DNA from: Lithodes maja
Lineage: Eukaryota; Arthropoda; Malacostraca; Decapoda; Lithodidae
NCBI GenBank assembly: GCA_037953745.1
Contig: JBAKBP010004301.1
Span: forward strand, 62,001 to 126,000
Reading direction: 5' to 3'
Length of the DNA stretch: 64,000 nt
The notes under the pieces are model-generated. The model worked only from the letters and a program-made list of their open reading frames with translations. It had not been told where the DNA came from and did not search any database. Made by a program: the position numbers and the translations under genes. The first letter of the stretch is position 1, and each line of letters opens with the position of its first letter. Positions 57,381-64,000 of the stretch are shown here, in pieces.

Positions 57381-59066
57381 GCCTACAGTTCTAAAGGAAG
57401 CTAAGGATGAGCTCTCTAAACCACTGACATTACTATTCAATAAATCCTTGCAGTCTGGAACTATGCCCGATCAGTGGAAGCTAGCCAACGTAACACCGAT
57501 ATTAAAAAAAGGCAGCAAATCCCTACCCAGTAACTATCGTCCAATTAGCTTAACCTCAGTTGTATGTAAAATGCTAGAAACGGTCATACGAGACAGACTC
57601 GTAAATCACTTAGAGGAAAATAACATACTTAAAGATACTCAACACGGCTTTCGTAAAAAAACGTTCCTGTTTAACAAACCTCTTAGACTTCTTCCACGAT
57701 ATCCTCAACCTCTACGATGAGAGTAAAGCTGTAGATATTATATACCTTGATTTTCAAAAGGCCTTTGACAAAGTTCCCCACAAACGTTTACTGCTAAAAC
57801 TAAAAGCGCATGGAATACAAGACGGTGTGTTGAAATGGATAGAAAATTGGCTCAGCGACAGAAAGCAAAGAGTAGTCATAAACGGTAAGGCATCAAAATG
57901 GACCAATGTAAGTAGCGGGGTACCCCAGGGATCGGTACTAGGACCAATTCTCTTTCTAATTTACATCAACGACATAGATGAGGGTCTCACCTGTACAATC
58001 TCAAAATTTGCTGACGATACAAAAATTGCAAATAGCGTACTCTCAAAAGAACAAGTTGACGATATGCAACACAATCTAGATAAATTGTCATGTTGGGCCC
58101 AAATTTGGCAAATGAGTTTCAATGCGGATAAATGTAAAGTACTACATATCGGATACCTAAATGAGAAAGCAAACTATTCGATGAATGGCACTCAGCTTAA
58201 GAATGTAAACAGAGAAACCGATTTGGGAGTAACAATATCGAGTAACCTAAAACCGAGTCAACAATGTTCAGAAGTTGTTAAGAAGGCAAACAAAATAATT
58301 AGCTTTATAGGCAGGTCATTTGAGCATAAATCCAAAGAAGTTATCCTAACCCTTTACAATTCATTAGTCCGCCCTCTTCTGGAATACTGCGTTCAATCCT
58401 GGTGCCCTTATTACCAAAAAGATATAAACAAGCTAGAACGAGTTCAACGTAGAGTTACCAAAATGATACCTAGCCTAAAGAACAAACCATACGAAGAGCG
58501 TCTTAGAGAATTAAATCTATTTCCTTTAACCCAGCGCAGATTAAGAGGTGACTTAATTCAAGTGTTCAAAATCATCAAAGGCATCGACAATATGAACTGT
58601 AGTAAGTACTTCACTATCGACCAATCTAATTACACGCGGGGAAACGGTTGCAAAATTATTGGTAAATCTTTTAACTCACACGAATCTAAGAATTTCTTCT
58701 TCAATCGAGTTGTCAACTTGTGGAATGGGCTTCCCCGAAACGTTATAGACTGCATCACCGTTGATTCATTTAAACTCCGCCTAGACAAATATCTCGCATC
58801 AAACCCGCGACTGACTGCGTTTGTAAATGAATAACTTTATTTTATCCCCCCCTCAGTTACTAAGCACCTGAGTCCCCTACTAACTTCCTAATCCTGCCAC
58901 GGACATTAGTTCCAGGGCAGTAATTCCCTTTCCAATGTTCCCTTACCCCCTCTAAACCACTGTTTGGACACTTGATCCTCAGTGTTTTGGAGGACAAGCA
59001 ACCTAGAAGGGTCACTAGATCTGTTGTTGCTTGATTTCCTTTGTACTCCTTTGTACTCCTTTGTAC
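57381..59066 (+). mobile_element. CR1-type LINE copy 3, inserted head-to-head into copy 2
   Basis: 5'-truncated copy starting at CCTACAGTTCTAAAGG within the RT domain. The open frame 57827-58834 (335 codons) holds WIENWLSDRKQRVV, SSGVPQGSVLGPILFLIYIN, the FADD box at 58007-58018 and the full C-terminus. Upstream, the frame 57448-57720 with NYRPISLTS is shifted at the A7 run near 57656. The 3' UTR ends in three TTTGTACTC(C) units at 59041-59069. The empty site is visible in copy 1 near 18951. The target duplication is at most TAC. It is the best-preserved CR1 copy here. Confidence 0.88.
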
Positions 59067-60245
59067 TCATTTGTACTTCGTCTTTGGTGTATTCTCCATT
59101 TTCATCGACGACTAACGGTCCAACAGTTGAAGTAACTACTTTTTTCTTTCTGATATAACTATAGAATTATTTCGGGTTTGTTTTACCTTGATTCGCAATA
59201 TGTAACTCTAGGGTCGTTTTACTTTGCTTAATTAACGTTTTGGCTTTGCGTCGTAGCTCTATAAATTTCACCCGTTCTTCGTCGTTTTGTGAGGATTTTC
59301 ATCTATCATTAGCAATTTTTTTTAGCAAGCAGACAGTTTGAAATATCTTTATTCCACCATTTGGGCTTATTATTATGGCGTGGACGCCGTATTTTCGATG
59401 GTATGCAGTCTTGCACTGCTTTTAGGTAAGTGGTTTCGAATAACTTCCAAGATGTATTTATGTCGTTATTGTTAATTAAAAAGCTCCAGTCAGTTTCTTT
59501 AAACATAGCTCTAAGTTTATGAAAGTTTGCTTTCTTGAAATTAGCGACTTTTTCGATGCTACTATTTGGTTCGTTACTAGTAAACTTTAAAGTGAAAGTT
59601 ATCGTACGATGGTCGCTGTTACTGAATTCATCACCAACATCCAAATTCTCTATTAATTCTTCTTTTGTTGCAAGTACAATGTCAAGAACCTTATTACCAC
59701 GGGTCGCCGTTCGAACAAATTGATAAAGCGAGTGATAAAAGTCATGTCCGGAGTGTGAAGTAATAGTATCGCTCCACTTGGTCACAGGTAAATTAAAGTC
59801 GCCAAAAATTACGGTATCTTGTGAGTTACTTCATCTGCAATTTGTTCGTAAATTTCTTGGTCAGTTTGCACTGATTGAGCTGGAGGTCTGTATATTAACG
59901 CAAGTATTAATTTTGTACCTTTATTATTCTTTATTAGCACGAAAGATGTGTCGACGTTCACAATTTGAGGTTTTGACAAGAGGGTAGGGTTAAGACTTTG
60001 TTTGATATAAAGAAAAACGCCACCTCCATTTCTATTTATTCGGCTTTTCTCAAACATTACATAACCGGGAAGTGAATATTCTGCAAAAAAGTCTCTATCT
60101 TCTGTATTGAGCCAAGATTCTGTTATGCCAATCACATCATAATTTTCTGTAAACACTAGCTCCTCTAAATCTGAAAATTTATTGCGTATGCTAAGAACGT
60201 TTGCATAGAAAACCTTTAAATTTGTTATTTTAGAACTCACAGAAC
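59067..60245 (-). pseudogene. CR1 copy 2 ORF2, endonuclease part
   Basis: APE-type endonuclease: YANVLSIRNKFSDLEELV, then the catalytic Glu in DVIGITESWLN, then GGGVFLYIKQSLNP and LILALIYRPPAQS, in the frame 60240-59809. Next are FGDFNLP-type sequence with a frameshift near 59800, and SNSDHRTITFTLKF (catalytic SDH) in 59785-59309. A 12-bp shorter GHDFYHSLYQF segment distinguishes it from copy 1. The 5' side is cut at 60246 by a LINE fragment. Confidence 0.85.
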
Positions 60246-60411
60246 TCCAGGGTCTTCTCCTAGGTGACCTGGATGTGTGAGAGTTTGTGTTTTTTATCTG
60301 TGTTTATTTTTTGTTTTATGTTGTTTTTGTGTGTTCCCTGTTCTTGCTCTGTCTTGAGTCGGCTACCCCCAAAATGGGGATTGGGCCTGAGCATATAGAT
60401 AGATAGATAGA
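60246..60411 (+). mobile_element. 166-bp LINE 3' end with 15-bp target duplication
   Basis: TAGAACTCACAGAAC occurs at 60231-60245 and 60412-60426. The insert ends in CCCAAAATGGGGATTGGGCC, GAGCATATAG and (ATAG)n, matching the inverted insert at 21628-22094. Strongly 5'-truncated. Confidence 0.92.
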
Positions 60412-60435
60412 TAGAACTCACAGAACGCTCTTTAA

Positions 60436-60877
60436 CCCACTGAGCCCCAGCTAGTTAATAATAAATGTACCACCAGGGACCAGCCAGTTTTGATTTTTTT
60501 TTTTTTTTCAGAAACAATAGCGAATGGGTTAGGAATGAAGGAAAAACCAGGAAAAACCGATCAAAAAGCTCAAAAAATGGTCCTACGGAGCCCCCGAAAA
60601 CGGATTTTACAAGAGTAAAAAATGTAAGGGAATTTCCCAAAAAAAACATGTTTTTGCGCGCTCATGCGCACGCGTACGCGGTTGGACTTTGAGATTTTCA
60701 ACCATCGGCATGGGTGCGTGGGATACTTACACAGTTCCCATACAAATCTGAGCCCTCTAGGTGCCATAGGACCGAAGTAATTGGGACCGGAGTAACACTG
60801 ACGCAACTGTTGCGTCGCTGGGGTTTAGCGTTACATACATTGCTGACGCAAACGCTGCGTCGCTGGGGCTCAGTGGG
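60436..60877 (-). mobile_element. piggyBac-type MITE, copy 2 (442 bp)
   Basis: TTAA at 60432-60435 and 60878-60881. The ends CCCACTGAGCCCCAGC are a perfect 16-bp inverted repeat. The interior aligns with copy 1 at 14522-14958 in reverse. Internal words GACGCAACTGTTGCGTC and GACGCAAACGCTGCGTC are imperfect palindromes near the right end. Confidence 0.93.
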
Positions 60878-61255
60878 TTAATAATATTTTTGGGTTCTTG
60901 TCGGATCTACATTTATGTTCATGGCTGTCCTCGGTCCTCTCAGTCTTCGGTCCTTATCGCTGGTGGTCCTCGGTTGCCTCTGTTTTTTGCTTGGCGTTAG
61001 ATGATTTATGTCACTGCTGCTTCTTCTCGGATGGCGTTTTTTGATCCATGGCTGCGGACTGCTTCGTGTAGGAGACGACCCATGCGTGCTGAACCCACAG
61101 GGTAGAGGAACATTCGAGGTTGTAGGTAGTACATCCGTGGCAGTGTGGTCTGCTTGTGTGGTGCGGTGTGGTACGGTAGAGCTGATGACAAACACTGTTG
61201 TATGCCAGAGCTCCGCCATCCTATTTATATACCCACACCTTATCTGTCTCTCCAA
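60878..61255 (-). pseudogene. Possible CR1 copy 2 upstream ORF
   Basis: 125-codon open frame rich in Arg, Thr, Ser and Pro (HLTPSKKQRQPRTTSDKDRR), ending in a stop formed at the TTAA where the MITE sits. Position and basic content suit the end of CR1 ORF1 or the leader of ORF2. No conserved domain is seen, and it could instead belong to the Harbinger transposase upstream region. Confidence 0.35.
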
Positions 61256-61314
61256 TTACCCAATGATGAGGTCGGAGGTGCGATCAAGGGAGAAAGCATA
61301 TTTGATAGTCGTCT

Positions 61315-61595
61315 GCCATTCGCCACGTTCACACTTCCTTCGCGGTGTTCGCAATCACATCGTCTAACATTCGTCGGACAATCGCCCTGCAATCGCTACT
61401 ATCGCCATCATCGATCGCCAAATACGCCATGATTCGCAATGGTTCACCATAAAATGTTGCACATTATTCGTCATAATCGCCTAAATAGTTGCCACAAGCA
61501 AACTGTGGATGTACTTCTGTCGCACTGCGATCGACATAATTCGCCTTGTTCGACTTCATTCGCTTCTGAATACGCCCTATTCGCTGCGAATTTAC
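61315..61595 (-). promoter_or_regulatory. Right subterminal TTCGCC-motif array
   Basis: ATTCGCC, ATCGCC and related words recur (for example near 61318, 61383, 61402, 61412, 61541 and 61573), the inverse of the left array, so the motifs point inward from both ends. It also precedes the transposase gene and may overlap its promoter. Confidence 0.55.
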
Positions 61596-61662
61596 GGACA
61601 TAGAAAAAAAACACAGTCGCAGGGCGTTCGCCATCAAAAGTTCGCGCAGTGGGATTGCCGCT
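61596..61662 (-). repeat. Harbinger right terminal inverted repeat (about 67 bp)
   Basis: Ends TGGGATTGCCGCT next to TAA. Partner of 13059-13127. Confidence 0.9.
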
Positions 61663-61945
61663 TAATGGTTTCCCAATATCATTTATCGAATCATATTTCG
61701 GCAAGTAAATAAATAAACTCATAAATCAACCATCTCTTGTATGTACGGTAAACAGAGCTCGAGTTGATCTTGCATTGCCATTATTAGGTCGCACTAACTA
61801 TTCCATTCATAACATAATTTCAAGACTGATTCGAGATAACTATCAACATGTCCCATTGAGGGTCATATTCAAACCAAATAACACTCTTTCCCAACATTTT
61901 AGATTCAAGGACCATATAACCCGGAAGATGTCTTGAGAGAATAGA
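61663..61945 (+). pseudogene. Penelope-like element reverse transcriptase, C-terminal part
   Basis: Resumes the frame left at 13058: counting TAA once, the codon for the last leucine before the break is followed by NGFPISFIESYFGK. One stop (TAA) lies after this near 61705. Then come RARVDLALPLLGRTNYS, VPLRVIFKPNNTLSQHF and RFKDHI, the typical end of the PLE RT before the GIY-YIG endonuclease. The frame decays after 61945, and only a faint CEYNYC trace of the endonuclease start is seen before a (TA)n tract. Confidence 0.8.
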
Positions 61946-62037
61946 TGAAAGCTTGGCGTTTTAATGTTAAATCTTTCCTGCGAGTATAACTACTGTACAT
62001 AATTTGATCACACGTATTTGTGATTTATTCTCAATAC

Positions 62038-62048
62038 ATATATATATA

Positions 62049-62123
<75 letters not shown>

Positions 62124-62151
62124 ATTCAGTATATACAGTATATATATATAT
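62038..62151. repeat. (TA)n microsatellite
   Basis: About 110 bp of TATATA with short interruptions, between the PLE remnant and the next LTR. Confidence 0.95.
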
Positions 62152-63706
62152 TGTTACGTATCTTGATCCTCAAGTGGTTAACTTGATGAATCTAGATAGC
62201 ACAGAGATATATATTAAGGTATCAGTCAGCTGAAGGCAAAACAAAAGTAAAATCTAATAAAATTATTTCCTGTTGTTGCTTCCTTTCCTTTTGGATCTTA
62301 GGACTTAGTATCCTTTATTGACTGATACTCTTTAATTATGAAAAATACTGAAACTAATTAAAGTCATGTAGTATTTATAAAGAATATTATTTAACCGAAG
62401 CTTAGTAGGCTATGGTTATGAACCGAATAAGTTATATCTAAAGAAGGACTATTAATTCTATAAAAAGTCTTGAAAGATAAATATTAAAGTAAGAATATTT
62501 CAGTCTCTTACCCTATTTGAAATGAATAGATAGTTTTCTTATGTCCTTTTATTTATATTTAATTTAATTAGTCTTGGTTCTGGTCTTACGTTAATAGAAT
62601 TATATTATTATTATTATCATCAGGAGTAATATCAAAGTCACATAAAAAGTTAGATATATATATTTAATAATTAATTAAATGTATTTCTTAACCACGTAAC
62701 ATTGGTTTGATTATGAGTAAATAAAGTTACAGGATCGTTTCATAGATTCGATTCAGGTCTCACTCAAATAATATGAAAAGCAAAATATAATATTTTGAAG
62801 CAAAAGAATTTTCTTCAGCTTAGGAAATCACTATAAGTAATATTAACACAGCCATGTTAGTCTAAGGCGATATTACTAATATGAGACAACAGCATCACCG
62901 TACTAAGCACCGTTAAGCAATGTAAGCTTAATTCAAAGAAAATGAAAGAACTCGTAAGTATTAATATAAAACAATAGTATTACTTTCATCATAACCCAAT
63001 TACTTAAAGAGTGGCTTTAGTCCACAAGTTAGTCAACTAAAATAGTTAAGTACATAATAATAGCGTTAACGTTACTTCGCAATCAAATAGTTAAGTACAC
63101 AATAATAGTAGCGTTAACGTTAATTCGCAATCAAATAGTTAAACACATAATAGTAGCGTTCACGTTAATTCGCAATCAAATAGTTAAACACATAATAGTA
63201 GCGTTCACGTTAATTCCCAATCACATATCTCACTAACCAACATAACGTAAGTGTTTACACCGAACACACTTAACACACATTTATATAATCTGACTGACAG
63301 TCACAATCCCATTATAATACTTCACCCCGTCTTCCTCCAGCTGCAAGTTCACCTTCCCCAACTCCAAATGAGACTGATTTGAATGCCCACAACTCGGGTC
63401 TTATATACCAAACAATGATGGTGTAGGAACGAATCAGGAGGAGAGTGATGGTGCGCGCCCCTATCATAGCTCCTCGAGTTGCATAGCAGGTGCCTGGTCC
63501 AATCACAGCTCCCGGCGTCGATCATACGTCATAGCATCGTGGCATCGAGGTAGTTTGCAGAGTCCCCTATGACGCACGCAGGTGTGAAGGCTTGTTTGCA
63601 GGTATGCGGGCGAGGTAGTTTCCCCACTCGCTTCACCGTTTGGGTAGTTCGGCTCCTTCAACTCTAATTCTAACTCTTAAATTAATATACAGGGCTCCGT
63701 ATGTCA
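62152..63706 (-). repeat. 3' LTR of a further LTR element (Gypsy D), 1555 bp
   Basis: Starts TGTTACGTATC after the TA tract and ends ATGTCA before a CT-rich tract, the same architecture as the 3' LTRs of Gypsy A-C (TGTTACG start, CA end, then pyrimidines on plus). The partner LTR and internal coding region would lie beyond 64000, so the call rests on structure alone. A target duplication cannot be checked. Confidence 0.6.
63041..63223 (+). repeat. Minisatellite, four units of 45-48 bp
   Basis: Units begin AATAGTTAAG/AATAGTTAAA at 63041, 63086, 63134 and 63179 and contain ATAGTAGCGTT(A/C)ACGTTA and TTCGCAATCA. It lies inside the putative LTR. Confidence 0.9.
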
Positions 63707-63717
63707 GACCTCCCCCC
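63707..63717 (-). promoter_or_regulatory. Putative Gypsy D polypurine tract
   Basis: GACCTCCCCCC on plus, a purine tract on the coding strand bordering the LTR, in the same position as in Gypsy A-C. Confidence 0.55.
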
Positions 63718-64000
63718 TAGAAAAGAGTTTAAGGAGTACAGTACATAATATTAAACAGAATACATAAATAGATTCACCACCAGATTGGCAACAGCAAGAT
63801 TATAATGAGGATATAATAATGATATCACCCAAAGTAGGCAACGTCTCCAGGTACCACATCAGAACATAGCCGGAACGTAGCTGGAGCGTTATTCGAACTG
63901 CAAGGCATCTCACAGCTGAAGGCTTAAAAGCGCACTACAAAAGCATGATATTTACCTCGCTACAAGGGAGAGCTAATTGCCAAAATCCTCTCATTAAATT
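63718..64000 (-). other. Start of putative Gypsy D internal region
   Basis: No ORF is recognised. It would correspond to the 3' untranslated internal region and is cut by the window edge. Confidence 0.4.

Larger units (their letters stand above)
47558..61310 (-). mobile_element. CR1-type LINE copy 2, opened by four later insertions
   Basis: Its 3' tail (TTTGTACTCC repeat) lies at 47572-47590, just upstream of the transposase start. The body is then met at 47591-47613, 55568-57380, 59067-60245 and probably 60427-60435 with 60878-61255. Between these lie Gypsy C, inverted CR1 copy 3, a 166-bp LINE 3' end and a piggyBac-type MITE. Unlike copy 1 it retains endonuclease sequence. The 5' limit between about 61200 and 61310 is not resolved. 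Confidence 0.75.
13059..61662. mobile_element. PIF/Harbinger DNA transposon, expanded to 48.6 kb by nested insertions
   Basis: Terminal inverted repeats AGCGGCCATCCCACTGCG (left) and its counterpart reading AGCGGCAATCCCACTGCG on the minus strand (right) bound the element. It is flanked by the 3-bp duplication TAA at 13056-13058 and 61663-61665, as is usual for Harbinger (TWA targets). Removing TAA plus the element restores the PLE reading frame. Own content: left subterminal array, MADF-like gene on plus (13826-20431), a 335-bp gap, DDE transposase on minus (20766-47557), right subterminal array. After removing CR1 copy 1, Gypsy A and its guests, CR1 copy 2 and its guests, and one MITE, I estimate about 6.6 kb of its own sequence. 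Both genes are broken, so this copy cannot be autonomous. Confidence 0.9.

Noticed and set aside
63041..63223. CRISPR-like repeat array
   Set aside because: Units are contiguous minisatellite copies with no unique spacers, in a eukaryotic LTR.

Overview
The window is metazoan nuclear DNA made almost entirely of transposable elements. I recognise no host gene, rRNA, tRNA or CRISPR array. The element mix is Ty3/gypsy, BEL/Pao, CR1-type LINEs, a Penelope-like element (PLE), PIF/Harbinger and piggyBac-type MITEs. Together with abundant (TA)n, (AAT)n and (ATAG)n tracts, it suggests an invertebrate, perhaps a decapod crustacean. That organism guess is inference; no single-copy marker supports it.

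Layout. 1-6.45 kb: short interspersed repeats rich in TAGGCCTA/GGGGGC motifs, with small fold-back units and a 413-bp retroposon flanked by a 13-bp target duplication. 6.45-12.4 kb: a 287-bp tandem duplication, microsatellites and two decayed copies of one LINE with (ATAG)n tails. 12.42-62.0 kb: a transposon stack. A PLE reverse transcriptase at 12.42-13.06 kb is split by a PIF/Harbinger element (13,059-61,662) with matching terminal inverted repeats and a TAA target duplication. The PLE reading frame resumes at 61,663 without losing a base. 62.15-64.0 kb: the 3' LTR of a further LTR element running off the window.

The Harbinger element carries two convergent genes: a MADF/Myb-like accessory gene (+, from 13.8 kb) and a DDE transposase (-, from 47.56 kb). 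Both ends carry arrays of GGCGAA-type subterminal motifs. About 42 kb of later insertions separate its roughly 6.6 kb of own sequence. CR1 copy 1 lies in the accessory gene. Gypsy A lies in the last exon of the transposase and itself contains Gypsy B in its integrase, a BEL/Pao element in one LTR and a 467-bp LINE fragment in the other. CR1 copy 2 lies upstream of the transposase and contains Gypsy C, an inverted CR1 copy 3, a 166-bp LINE 3' end and a piggyBac-type MITE. Target duplications (ACAT, CTCC, CTAG, TAA, TTAA, and 11-15 bp for LINEs) fix most of the nesting order.

Gypsy A has sequence typical of Ty3/gypsy but pol order protease-integrase-RT-RNase H, the order of copia elements, as known for the Gmr1-like group. 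Gypsy B and C are internally deleted relatives sharing a deletion junction, and B has almost identical LTRs, so a defective form seems to have moved very recently. Nearly all coding regions carry stops or frameshifts. Several frameshifts sit at G/C homopolymers and could be sequencing errors.
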